A program made the translations under genes and the position numbers. Positions 40,059 to 49,067 of a stretch of DNA of 64,000 nt are shown piece after piece; positions within the stretch are counted from its first letter, which is position 1; each line of letters begins with the position of its first letter. The stretch comes from Streptomyces wuyuanensis (lineage in GTDB: Bacteria; Actinomycetota; Actinomycetes; Streptomycetales; Streptomycetaceae): assembly GCF_900103455.1 (NCBI RefSeq), contig NZ_FNHI01000009.1, positions 207,955 to 271,954 of the forward strand. Reading direction: 5' to 3'. The notes beneath the pieces were generated by a model. The model did no database searches. It was not told the DNA's origin and saw only the letters and a list, made by a program, of their open reading frames with translations.

Positions 40059-42302
40059 ATGGCCGACTACGGTCACGAGCTGCTGTTCGGAACGTTCCTC
40101 ACCCCCCAGAACCGCGACCCCGCCGCCGTGGTCGACCTCGCGGTGCTGTCCGAGCGGTCGGGGCTGGACCTGGTGACGTTCCAGGACCACCCGTACCAGA
40201 GCGGCTTCCTGGACACCTGGACGCTGCTGAGCTGGGTGGCCGCGCGGACGGAACGCGTGCGGCTCTCCGGCAACGTGATCAACCTGCCGCTGCGGCCGCC
40301 GGCCGTCCTCGCGCGTGCCGCGGCGAGTCTCGATCTGCTCTCCGGAGGCCGGGTGGAACTCGGCCTGGGAGCCGGGGCCTTCTGGGACGCCATCGAGGCC
40401 ATGGGAGGCCGGCGGCTCACGGCCTCCGAGGCGGTCGGCGCCCTCGACGAGGCCATCGACGTCATACGCGGCGTCTGGGACGCGGGCGAGCGCGCGCCGC
40501 TGCGCGTCCGCGGCGACTTCCACCGTGTCGACGGCGCCAAGCGCGGGCCCGCCCCCGCACACCCGGTGCCGATCTGGGTCGGTGCCTACAAGCCGCGCAT
40601 GCTCCGGCTGACCGGACGGAAGGCGGACGGCTGGCTGCCCACCCTGAACTTCCTGAAGGACCCGGACCTGCGCCGGGGCAACGCGATCATCGACGAGGAG
40701 GCGCAGCGCACCGGCCGCGACCCGCGTGCGATCCGGCGACTGCTGAACATCATGCACGGCCCCGGGCAGGACCAGGGCCCCCTGCAGGGACCGCCGGAGC
40801 GGTGGGCCGAGCGGCTGCTCCCCTTCGCCCTGGAACACGGTGTCGGCACGTTCGTCCTCGGTACGGACGACCCGCGCGCCATCGCCGCCTTCGGCGAAGT
40901 GGTCGCTCCCGCGCTGCGCGAAGCCGTCATCGAGGAGCGCCGCGGCACCTCGGCGGACGCCTCCCGCCCGGCCGTCGGCCCCTCCGCCGGGGCGGGCGCC
41001 GACCCGTTGCCCGTCTCCCTGCGCGCCCGGGCCGTCCGCCCCGGCGACAGCGCGTACGAGAAGGTGCGCTCGACCTATCTGTGGCCCGGCTCCCCCGGCC
41101 TGGTGCTGCGCCCGGGCACGCCCCGGGAGGTCTCCGAGGCCCTGGTCTTCGCCCGCGGGCAGGGCGTACCGATCGCCGTGCGGAGCGGCGGGCACGGACT
41201 CAGCGGCCGGGCTACCAACGACGGCGGGATCGTCATCTCCCTCGGGGCCCTCGACCGGGTCGAGGTGATCGACCGTCAACGGCGCCTGGTGCGCGTCGGC
41301 GCGGGGGCACGCTGGGGCGACGTCGCCGCGGCCCTGGCACCGCACGGCCTCGCGATCAGCTCCGGCGACTACGGCGACGTCGGCGTGGGAGGGCTGGCGA
41401 CAACGGCGGGCGTGGGACTGCTGGCCCGTTCGTACGGGCTCACCATCGACCGTGTGAAGGGCGCCGACGCCGTGCTCGCCGACGGCCGGATCGTCCGCGC
41501 CGACGCCGAGCACCATCCGGACCTGTTCTGGGCGCTACGGGGCGCGGGCGGGAACATGGCGGTCGTCACCTCGCTGGACATCGAGGCGGCCGAGGTCGGG
41601 GACGTCGTCTTCGGCACGTTCCTGCACGCCCCCGCCGATCTCGACGGGTTCCTCCGCCGCTGGGGCCGGACGGCCGAGGACGCACCCCGGGAGCTCACCT
41701 CCTTCCTCTCGGTGGCGCGCCGTCAGGGCCGGTACGTGGCGCAGACCTCCGCCGTGTGGGCGGGGACGGACGTGGACGGCGCGTCCGCGGCCCTGCAACC
41801 CTTCCTCGGTCTCGCGCCGGTGCTGCACCAGCGCGCCGAGCTCGTGCCGTACGCGGCCGTCGTCGCCCCGGCGCACAACGACCACCACGGCCGGGGCCCC
41901 ATACACAGCCGCTCCGTGCTCGTGCGGCACCTCGACGGCCCCACCACGTCCGTGGTGGCGCGGCTGTTCGACGACCGCGCCATCGCGCATCTCCAGATCC
42001 GCTCGGTCGGCGGTGCCGTGGGCGACACACCGGCCGCGGCCACGGCCTACGCCCACCGGTTCCAGAACTTCTCCCTGAACGCCGTCGTCCGCGAAGGGCG
42101 CGAGGAACAGGCCGACGGACTCTGGGACGGCCTCGGCGAGGGCCTGTACCTCAGCTTCGACACCCGCACCGGGCCCCACGTCCTGAGCAGGGCCTTCCCG
42201 CCCGCCACGCTCCGGCGCCTGCGGGACGTCAAGGCGGTGTACGACCCCGGGAACGCCTTCCGCAACAACTTCCCGATCCCGCCCGCGGACCGGGCCTCGT
42301 GA
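40059..42302 (+). CDS. Natural fusion of LLM flavin oxidoreductase and FAD-linked oxidase
   Basis: The 747-residue protein has two enzymes in one chain. Residues 1-about 295 are a luciferase-like domain (TFQDHPYQSGFLDTWTLLSW, LPLRPPAVLARAAASLDLLSGGR, GAYKPRMLRLTGRKADGW). A Pro/Ala-rich linker spans about 296-325. Residues about 325-747 are a BBE/VAO-type FAD oxidase (AVRSGGHGLSGRATN, GDYGDVGVGGLATTAGVG, ending YDPGNAFRNNF). The second covalent Cys of BBE enzymes is Tyr here. The same two domains exist as separate overlapping genes at 36527-38742. A TetR gene is divergent. The likely role is sequential oxidation of one substrate; identity is unknown. Confidence 0.9.
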   Translation: MADYGHELLFGTFLTPQNRDPAAVVDLAVLSERSGLDLVTFQDHPYQSGFLDTWTLLSWVAARTERVRLSGNVINLPLRPPAVLARAAASLDLLSGGRVELGLGAGAFWDAIEAMGGRRLTASEAVGALDEAIDVIRGVWDAGERAPLRVRGDFHRVDGAKRGPAPAHPVPIWVGAYKPRMLRLTGRKADGWLPTLNFLKDPDLRRGNAIIDEEAQRTGRDPRAIRRLLNIMHGPGQDQGPLQGPPERWAERLLPFALEHGVGTFVLGTDDPRAIAAFGEVVAPALREAVIEERRGTSADASRPAVGPSAGAGADPLPVSLRARAVRPGDSAYEKVRSTYLWPGSPGLVLRPGTPREVSEALVFARGQGVPIAVRSGGHGLSGRATNDGGIVISLGALDRVEVIDRQRRLVRVGAGARWGDVAAALAPHGLAISSGDYGDVGVGGLATTAGVGLLARSYGLTIDRVKGADAVLADGRIVRADAEHHPDLFWALRGAGGNMAVVTSLDIEAAEVGDVVFGTFLHAPADLDGFLRRWGRTAEDAPRELTSFLSVARRQGRYVAQTSAVWAGTDVDGASAALQPFLGLAPVLHQRAELVPYAAVVAPAHNDHHGRGPIHSRSVLVRHLDGPTTSVVARLFDDRAIAHLQIRSVGGAVGDTPAAATAYAHRFQNFSLNAVVREGREEQADGLWDGLGEGLYLSFDTRTGPHVLSRAFPPATLRRLRDVKAVYDPGNAFRNNFPIPPADRAS

Positions 42303-42372
42303 TCCGGAATCCCGGCCGCCATGCCATGCTCGACCCGCACACCTTCCGCGAAGGCACCGCGCAGGGCAATCC

Positions 42373-42448
42373 GGCAGTGTGACGTTGCGAGGGGAATGGG
42401 ACGCCGATCCATGGTGTATGTGTCTGCGGGGGCAGTGGCAGTGTGACG
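42373..42448 (+). repeat. Two identical 12-bp direct repeats upstream of the LuxR-type gene
   Basis: GGCAGTGTGACG occurs at 42373-42384 and 42437-42448, 64 bp apart, the second 34 bp before the regulator start. They may be regulator-binding sites; the rest of the 180-bp interval shows nothing else. Confidence 0.45.
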
Positions 42449-42482
42449 CCGGCACGGCCGGCAAGGGCTGGGGAGGAACAAC

Positions 42483-43484
42483 ATGCTGGAGGCGGTGGGA
42501 CTGTCGGCCGCCGAGACCGACGTGTACCGCGCGCTCGTCGCCGCGGTCACGGCGTCGGCCGGCGAGGTGTCCACGACGACGGGCCTCGACGCAGGGACCG
42601 CCGGGCGGTTGCTCGTCGCCCTGGAGGGCAAGGGCCTGGCCCGCGGGGTGGAGGGCGTTCCGGGGCGGTTCGCCGCGAACCCGCCGGACCTCGCCCTGCG
42701 CCCCAGGATCGAGCGCCACGCCGACGAGTTGGACAAGGCCCGTGCCGCCGTCTCCGAGCTGATGGAGACCTACCGGCGCAACGCCTGGATCCGCGATGCG
42801 AGCGAGGTGATCGAGCTCCTCACCGGTGCCGGGGCGCTGCGCCAGCGGCTGCAGCAGGTCCAGGACAGCGCCCGCGAGGAGATGCTGTGGTTCTGCAGGG
42901 CCCAGTACGTCGCCATGCCGTCCGGTACGAACCGGGCCGAGTTCGACGCACTCTCGCGCGGTGTCGGCTACCGGGTCCTGTACGAGCAGGCGTTCTTCGA
43001 CGACTCCGGCTCCGTTGACAACGTAGTCAGGGCGGTGCGGGAGGGCGAAGCGGCGCGCGCCGTACCGGCGTTGCCGCTGCGGATGGCGATCGCCGACCGG
43101 AGTGTGGCGATATGCCCGCTGGCGCCGGCAGGTCCGGCGGGCGACCCGCGCGAGGTGACTGCGGCCGTCGTCCGCGGCAGCAGTCTGGTGGAGGCGCTCG
43201 TGGCGCTGTTCGAGCGCTACTGGGAGATCGGGGCGCCGCTGCGGGTGACCGCGGAGGGGCAGATCGGCGGGCCGGGTCTGGAGGCCGACGCCGACGCACT
43301 GACGGCCGACGACCAGCACCTGCTGTCCCTGATGGTCGCCGGCATCACCGACGAGTCGATCGCCGGGCAGCTCGGCATCAGCAGACGCACCGTGCAGCGC
43401 CGCATCCAGCACATGATGAACATCGCCGGGGTGGCGACCCGGATGCAGCTCGGCTGGCAGGCCGCGCGTCGCAACTGGATCTGA
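42483..43484 (+). CDS. TrmB/LuxR hybrid transcriptional regulator
   Basis: The 333-residue protein starts with a TrmB-like winged helix (AVGLSAAETDVYRALVAAVTASAGEVSTTTGLDAG). A PLD-like middle follows (EEMLWFCRAQYVAMPS, ADRSVAICPL), then a C-terminal LuxR helix-turn-helix (LSLMVAGITDESIAGQLGISRRTVQRRIQHMM). This type is common next to natural-product loci in Streptomyces. A GGAGGAAC ribosome site precedes the ATG. The truncated regulator at the left window edge is of the same type. A 14-bp hairpin follows. Confidence 0.9.
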   Translation: MLEAVGLSAAETDVYRALVAAVTASAGEVSTTTGLDAGTAGRLLVALEGKGLARGVEGVPGRFAANPPDLALRPRIERHADELDKARAAVSELMETYRRNAWIRDASEVIELLTGAGALRQRLQQVQDSAREEMLWFCRAQYVAMPSGTNRAEFDALSRGVGYRVLYEQAFFDDSGSVDNVVRAVREGEAARAVPALPLRMAIADRSVAICPLAPAGPAGDPREVTAAVVRGSSLVEALVALFERYWEIGAPLRVTAEGQIGGPGLEADADALTADDQHLLSLMVAGITDESIAGQLGISRRTVQRRIQHMMNIAGVATRMQLGWQAARRNWI

Positions 43485-43505
43485 GCGGGGCGTCCGGGGA
43501 CGGCA

Positions 43506-43540
43506 GTGGTGCGGCCGGCTGACCTGGCCGGCCGCACCAC
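43506..43540 (+). terminator. Terminator hairpin after the LuxR-type gene
   Basis: GTGGTGCGGCCGGC and its complement form 14-bp perfect arms around a 7-nt loop, 21 nt after the stop. Confidence 0.85.
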
Positions 43541-43634
43541 CTCCGGGCGGTGCCGTGATGCCCACCCCCACGGAAGGCGATCACGTCACCCACACCGCCC
43601 GGTTCCCGGGACCGTCACGGGCCGGACCGGCCGG

Positions 43635-43669
43635 CCGCCTGCCCGCACCGCACCAGGGCGGGCAGGCGG
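43635..43669 (-). terminator. Terminator hairpin after the S8 protease gene
   Basis: CCGCCTGCCCGC and GCGGGCAGGCGG are perfect 12-bp arms with an 11-nt loop, 27 nt beyond the protease stop on the reverse strand. Confidence 0.8.
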
Positions 43670-43695
43670 TCACCGGCCGAGTCCGGGCGCCGCGG

Positions 43696-46600
43696 TCAGC
43701 CCCGGTGCAGGTAGGCCCGCGTCACGGTCTGCCGCACGCTGTTGCCCGCGGCGTCCCGGGCGCTGACCCGCAGCGTGACGTACGCGTCGCCGCGCACGCC
43801 GGAGGGCCGCCCGACCTCGGCCTCGTAGACGTTGGCCCCCCGGTCGCGAAGCGGGGCCTTGCTCCAGGTGCGGCCGTCGTCGTACGACGCCTCGACCTGC
43901 ATCGTCACGCCCTTCGGCGCGGCGAGCCCGTCCTGCGCGCGGACCGCCAGGCGGACGGCGTGGGTGCGGCCGGACCCGACCTGGTTGTGCTCGTCCACCG
44001 GGACGGTGTAGTCGAGCTGGAGCAGCGGGAGCAGCTTCGCCTCGCCGGCCGCGCCGGACCGGAAGGACCACGACGTGTCGGTCGCGGTGCCGAACGCCCA
44101 CTCGCCCGACGCCCGGGCGGTCGAGACGTCCAGCCGGTAGCCGGCCGCCTCGGACGGCACCTCGAAGTTCGTCCACGAACTGCCCGCCCCGGCGATCTGC
44201 TTGCCGTCGCGGAAGAGGGCCGCCTTGACCGTGTCTCCGGACTGGGCGGCGCCGGCGCCCGGCTTCCTGACGCCGGGACCGCCCTCGGAAGCGCCTTCGA
44301 CCTTCGGCGACCAGTGGCCGGACCCCGAGTCGGTGAACTCCGGGATGCGCAGGGCGAGGACGTTGCCGTCACGGACGGAGGCGAGCCCGGCACCGCGCGG
44401 GATCGACGGCCGGACGACCGCTCCCTGCCAGGTCTCCTTCAGCTGCTCACCGGCGCGGTAGGTGCGCGGTGCGTTGCGCATGCCGACGTTCAGTTCGCGG
44501 TCCTGACTGAAGGTCTCGTGGTGGACCTTGTGCTCCCAGGCCGTGTCGCCGGCCGAGACGTACTCGGTGCGCACGAAGCCGGTCGGCACGAACCGCGAGT
44601 ACTGCAGCCACGTGAAGTCCTGGTAGGGGCGGCGGGCGAACCGCTGCTCCGAGGCCCACGGAAGTCCGCCGTTGTCGGCGTACGTCGTGCGGATGACGGC
44701 GCTGTTGGCCTCCGAGACGGTGTGCACCACCCTGGCGGGGACGCGCTGCTTGGAGATCTGCATGACGTCGTAGAGGTAGGGGCTGCGCGCCGTGCCCGTG
44801 AGGTGCACCTCGGTCCTGCGGTCCCCGATGCGGTCCAGCAGCCTCGCGCCGGCCTCGGCGCCGATCCGGACCGTGGGCAGCGCCCAGCGCTCACCGTCGG
44901 GCTCCCAGCGGGTCCACGGCTGGTCGCTGAAGTGGACGAGCGCGACGGCCGCGACGCCGGCCTTGGCGGCCTTCGCCAGAACGGACGCCTCGGGAACGTT
45001 GTCGCGGTTCGTGAGCACGGCCAGCTTGCCGCGGGCGCGGTCGAAGCGGGGTGCGGAGACGTCACCGGCGTCCGCGGCGCTCAGGCGCTGTCCGCGCTCG
45101 GGCAGGAGCGGGGACTGGGGCATGTAGTAGGCCGGCAGATCGATGCCCGAGCCGGGTACCTCGGCCCGCAGGAGCGGTGCGACGAGCTGCCAGCGGGAGG
45201 CGAACTCGAACGTGCCGTCCGTGACTTCGGCGGTGGGGCTGACGTGGACGCTCTGGACGCTGTCGAAGTACATCACGCCCTGGAGGATGCCGACACCGTC
45301 GATGACCCGGTGCACCTGGTAGTGCATGATGCCGCGCTGCTCCGCAGGGCGCGGCGTGCGGATCTCCACCTTCGTGGTCTTGCGTTCGTCCACGGTGACC
45401 GCCCTGTCCTTGGTCACCTTCACCTCGGGCAGGATCACATGGCGCAGCTCCGAGCCGTCCGACGGGATGGAGGGCAGGTCGAGCTGGTAGGTGCCCTCCT
45501 CGACCTCGGCGATGCCGTTGTCGGGGTCGGTGTACCGGACGAACCCGTCGGTCCCCCAGATCGAGGGCAGCGCGCCGGAGCGCTTGCCGTCGCGGTCGAT
45601 CGAGGTGACGGTCAGCCGGTGGACGGGGCCCTTGACCAGCAGGCTCAGCGTGGTGTGCACCTTCGCGCCGCCGTCGGCCGAAGTGGCGGTGGCGTAGCCG
45701 TAGTAGGCACCCCGCTCGAGACGCGAGGGGTCGACCGTCACGGGAACCTCGACGGTCCGGCCCGCGGCGACCCGCACCGAGTCCGTCCCGGGGCGCACCG
45801 CGCCCTCGGCGGCCTCGCGGCCCCCGGTGGTGGCCAGCCGGACGTCGAGCGCGAGCGTGAGGTCCTGGGTCGAGTTGTTGGTGTAGCGCAGCGTCGCCGC
45901 GGCGGCGCTGCCGGCACCGGTCTCGTACGTGCCGAGGGCGACGGTGCCCGTGGCGCTCAGCGGTCCGAGCACGGCCGCGGCGACGTCGACGCGCCCTCCG
46001 CCCTGCTCGGTGACCTTCTGGCCGGCGATGGTGCGAGAGGTGCTGACCAGCGCGTCCTTCAGCTGCTGCGGTCCCCAGCCGGGGTGCCGCTGGGCGAGGA
46101 GGGCGGCGACACCCGCGACGTGCGGGGTGGCCATCGACGTACCGGACGCCGCGACGTAGTGGGCGTCGACCGGGTTGCCCATCGTCGTGCCGGTCGCGCG
46201 GGCCGCCACGATGCCGACACCGGGCGCCGTCAGATCGGGCTTGACCGCCTTGTCCCCGGCGCGCGGGCCGCGGCTGGAGAAGGGGGCGAGGGAGTCGTCC
46301 CGGTCCACTGCGCCGACGGTGAGGGCCGCGTCGGCGGCACCGGGCGAGCCCACTGTGCTCTGCCCCTGCTCACCCGCGTTGCCCGCCGCCACCACGAACA
46401 GGGCTCCGGTGCGCTCGGTCAGCTCGTTCAGGGCCAGGCTCATCGCGTCCCGGCCGTCGCTCGAACCCTCGGCGCCCAGGCTCATGTTGACGACCTTGGC
46501 GCCCTGCGCCGCCGCCCACTCCATGCCGGCGATCACCTGCGACTCGGTGCCGTAGCCGTCGTCGCCGAGCACCTTGCCGATCAGCAGGTCGGCGTCCGGC

Positions 46601-47472
46601 GCCACGCCCTTGCGGGTGCCGCCGGACGCGGCGCCGCTGCCGGCGACGATCGAGGCGACGTGGGTGCCGTGACCGAAGGCGTCACCGGTGCCGGAGCTAC
46701 CGGAGAAGTCCTCGGCCTTGGCGATACGGCCCTCGAGGTCCGGGTGGGACGCGTCGGCGCCGGTGTCCAGGACGGCGACCTTGACGGACTCGCCCCGCAG
46801 CCCGGCCTCCCAGGCGGCGGGCGTACCGATCTGGGCGTTGCTCCGGTCCAGGGAGGGCCGGACGCGGCTGTCCAGCCACACCTTCGGCGTGCCCGTGCCA
46901 CGGGCGCCCTCCCGCGAGGCACCGGACGTCAACTGCTTCCAGAACGTGCCGAGGTCGTCCCCGTCGACGCGCAGCGAGTGCGCTCCGATGCTCTTGAGCG
47001 GCCGGGCGGCCGAGCCGTCCTCGGCGAGGCCGGTGAGCCGGCGCGCGGTGGCCTCCGCCGCGCCCTTGCCCTGCTCCACGATCAGCGGCAGGGCGTCGAT
47101 GTGCGCCTCGTCGTACTGCTGGGCGACGAGCGCGGTCACGTCGAACAGCTCACGGTCCAGCCGTCCGGTGGTGACGAGGTCGGCGGCGTCCGACGGGATC
47201 ACCGACAGACGGCCTTCCTGCTCGAAGGTGCGGAACAGCACGCCGCGCCGCCCGGCGCCGGGTTCCACGGAGGCGCTGCGTCTGCCCGCGGCGTCCGTGG
47301 TGACCGTCACCCGGTCACCGGTGATCAGGCGCACTGTCGCGGTCTTCCCCATGGCGGCGGTCCCGGACACGGCCGCGTCGGCGGCGCCCGTCCGTGCCGA
47401 TACCGGCGGCACGGCAGCGGCGCTCAGCGCGAGCCCCAGTGCCGTCGCCGCCAGCAGGCGGATTCGTCTCAT
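43696..47472 (-). CDS. Secreted S8 (subtilisin-like) serine protease, large
   Basis: The 1258-residue protein has a signal peptide (MRRIRLLAATALGLALSAAAVPPVSA) and a propeptide to about residue 205. The catalytic domain has Asp236 (VAVLDTGAD), His268 (FGHGTH), oxyanion Asn365 (AAGN) and Ser446 (GTSMATPHVAG). A long C-terminal part of beta-sandwich domains follows, including VEVPVTVDP and a PA-like insert. This layout matches the 1,200-residue secreted subtilases of Streptomyces. The ATG at 47472 has GGAAGG upstream; a TTG three codons earlier is less likely. It is exported and degrades extracellular protein. Confidence 0.93.
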   Translation of the reverse strand: MRRIRLLAATALGLALSAAAVPPVSARTGAADAAVSGTAAMGKTATVRLITGDRVTVTTDAAGRRSASVEPGAGRRGVLFRTFEQEGRLSVIPSDAADLVTTGRLDRELFDVTALVAQQYDEAHIDALPLIVEQGKGAAEATARRLTGLAEDGSAARPLKSIGAHSLRVDGDDLGTFWKQLTSGASREGARGTGTPKVWLDSRVRPSLDRSNAQIGTPAAWEAGLRGESVKVAVLDTGADASHPDLEGRIAKAEDFSGSSGTGDAFGHGTHVASIVAGSGAASGGTRKGVAPDADLLIGKVLGDDGYGTESQVIAGMEWAAAQGAKVVNMSLGAEGSSDGRDAMSLALNELTERTGALFVVAAGNAGEQGQSTVGSPGAADAALTVGAVDRDDSLAPFSSRGPRAGDKAVKPDLTAPGVGIVAARATGTTMGNPVDAHYVAASGTSMATPHVAGVAALLAQRHPGWGPQQLKDALVSTSRTIAGQKVTEQGGGRVDVAAAVLGPLSATGTVALGTYETGAGSAAAATLRYTNNSTQDLTLALDVRLATTGGREAAEGAVRPGTDSVRVAAGRTVEVPVTVDPSRLERGAYYGYATATSADGGAKVHTTLSLLVKGPVHRLTVTSIDRDGKRSGALPSIWGTDGFVRYTDPDNGIAEVEEGTYQLDLPSIPSDGSELRHVILPEVKVTKDRAVTVDERKTTKVEIRTPRPAEQRGIMHYQVHRVIDGVGILQGVMYFDSVQSVHVSPTAEVTDGTFEFASRWQLVAPLLRAEVPGSGIDLPAYYMPQSPLLPERGQRLSAADAGDVSAPRFDRARGKLAVLTNRDNVPEASVLAKAAKAGVAAVALVHFSDQPWTRWEPDGERWALPTVRIGAEAGARLLDRIGDRRTEVHLTGTARSPYLYDVMQISKQRVPARVVHTVSEANSAVIRTTYADNGGLPWASEQRFARRPYQDFTWLQYSRFVPTGFVRTEYVSAGDTAWEHKVHHETFSQDRELNVGMRNAPRTYRAGEQLKETWQGAVVRPSIPRGAGLASVRDGNVLALRIPEFTDSGSGHWSPKVEGASEGGPGVRKPGAGAAQSGDTVKAALFRDGKQIAGAGSSWTNFEVPSEAAGYRLDVSTARASGEWAFGTATDTSWSFRSGAAGEAKLLPLLQLDYTVPVDEHNQVGSGRTHAVRLAVRAQDGLAAPKGVTMQVEASYDDGRTWSKAPLRDRGANVYEAEVGRPSGVRGDAYVTLRVSARDAAGNSVRQTVTRAYLHRG

Positions 47473-47734
47473 CCGGCTCAAGCCTTCCTCTCAGCGCGAA
47501 AGGGTGTTCACGCGCTGGACAGAATCCGGTGATCGGGGAATGCCTGTCACCGAGTTGCCGTGGCAGGGATGGGACATGGCGCAATGTCGACAGGGACACA
47601 GGGCGCGTTCCGTACTCGGCCGGACCTCTCGAACCACCAGGTCATGACCGAATGCCGAAACACTACTGGCACTCCCGGGGATGCGGCGTTAGCTTGCCCC
47701 GAGGAGTCCCGACGCCCACCTCCAGGAGCCTTTC

Positions 47735-48940
47735 GTGACGTACGACGTCAGCGCGGTCCGCGCGCAGTTCCCCGCCCTCGCCGCCGGGACCGCGCACTTC
47801 GACGGGCCCGGCGGCACCCAGACGCCGCAGCCCGTCATCGATGCCGTCGCGAACGCGCTGTCGCGACCGCTGTCGAACCGCGGACACCTCCTGGCCGGCG
47901 AACGCAACGCGGACTCCCTCGTCGTCGAGGCCCGACGGGCCATGGCGGACCTGCTGGGCGCGGAGCCCTCCGGCATCGTCTTCGGCCGCAGCGCCACCCA
48001 GCTCGTGTACGACCTGTCCCGCATCCTCGCCACGACGTGGTCGCCCGGGGACGAAGTCGTCGTGACACGCCTCGACCACGACTCCAACATCCGCCCCTGG
48101 ATCCAGGCCGCCGAACGCGTCGGCGCCACCGTCCGCCGGGCGGACTTCGATCCGGAGACGGGCGAGCTCACGAGCGACCACATCCGGGCCGTGCTCTCCG
48201 ACCGCACCCGTCTGGTCGCGGTCACCGCGGCCTCCAACCTGATCGGCACGCGCCCGCCGATCGCGGAGATCTCCCGTCTCGTGCACGACGCCGGGGCGCT
48301 GCTCCACGTCGACGGCGTGCACCACACCGCCCACTCCGCGGTCGACGTGGAAGAGCTCGGAGCGGACTTCTTCGTCTGCTCCCCGTACAAGTTCCTCGGC
48401 CCCCACCACGGCGTCCTCACCGCACGGCCGGAACTGCTGGAGACCCTGCGCCCGGACAAGCTCCTCCCCTCCTCGGACGCCGTCCCGGAGCGCTTCGAGT
48501 TGGGCACCCTGCCCTACGAACTGCTCGCGGGCACGCGAGCCGCGGTCGACTTCCTCGCCGGCCTCGACGCGGGAGCCTCGGGGACCCGGCGCCGGCGCCT
48601 GACGGCCTCGTTCGCGGCCCTCGAGGAGCACGAGGAGACTCTGCGCACCCGGCTCGACAAGGGACTGTCCTCCCTGAACGGGATCAGGGTCCACTCCCGC
48701 GCGGCGGACCGCACCCCCACGCTCCTGCTGACGTTCCCCGGCCGGAGCACGACGGACGCGTACCGCTTCCTGGCCGAACGCGGCGTTCACGCGCCCTCCG
48801 GCTCCTTCTACGCCGTGGAGGCGTCCCGCCGGCTGGGCCTCGGTGACACGGGCGGCCTCCGCGTCGGCCTCGCGCCGTACAGCAACGGCGAGGACGCGGA
48901 CCGGCTGGTGGCGGGGCTGTCGGAGTTCCTGGGCGGGTGA
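47735..48940 (+). CDS. PLP-dependent class V aminotransferase (cysteine desulfurase-like)
   Basis: The 401-residue protein is a CsdA/NifS-like fold-type I enzyme. It has FDGPGGTQTP at the start, FGRSATQLVYDLSRIL, LDHDSN, DGVHHTAHSAVD, and the PLP Lys in CSPYKFLGPHHG. A catalytic mobile-loop Cys is not evident where desulfurases carry it, so a transaminase or lyase activity is more likely. It starts with GTG behind AGGAG and diverges from the protease gene. It belongs to the cysteine desulfurase-like subfamily TIGR01976 by pattern. Confidence 0.88.
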   Translation: MTYDVSAVRAQFPALAAGTAHFDGPGGTQTPQPVIDAVANALSRPLSNRGHLLAGERNADSLVVEARRAMADLLGAEPSGIVFGRSATQLVYDLSRILATTWSPGDEVVVTRLDHDSNIRPWIQAAERVGATVRRADFDPETGELTSDHIRAVLSDRTRLVAVTAASNLIGTRPPIAEISRLVHDAGALLHVDGVHHTAHSAVDVEELGADFFVCSPYKFLGPHHGVLTARPELLETLRPDKLLPSSDAVPERFELGTLPYELLAGTRAAVDFLAGLDAGASGTRRRRLTASFAALEEHEETLRTRLDKGLSSLNGIRVHSRAADRTPTLLLTFPGRSTTDAYRFLAERGVHAPSGSFYAVEASRRLGLGDTGGLRVGLAPYSNGEDADRLVAGLSEFLGG

Positions 48941-49067
48941 GGGTGGGGGCGCGGCCGGGTACCGGCGGCAGGGCTCATCCGGACAACCGGTCGTCAGGGG
49001 TTGCGAATTCCGTGGCAAGCGGCCGCGTCGGGCTCCGTCCTGTGCGGCAGGCCGCTTGCCTCGCCGG

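Noticed and set aside
43555..47532. A 1,325-codon open frame on the + strand opposite the S8 protease
   Set aside because: It is a GC-bias shadow of the protease gene, low in complexity and with no domain; the reverse strand has a full catalytic triad and signal peptide.
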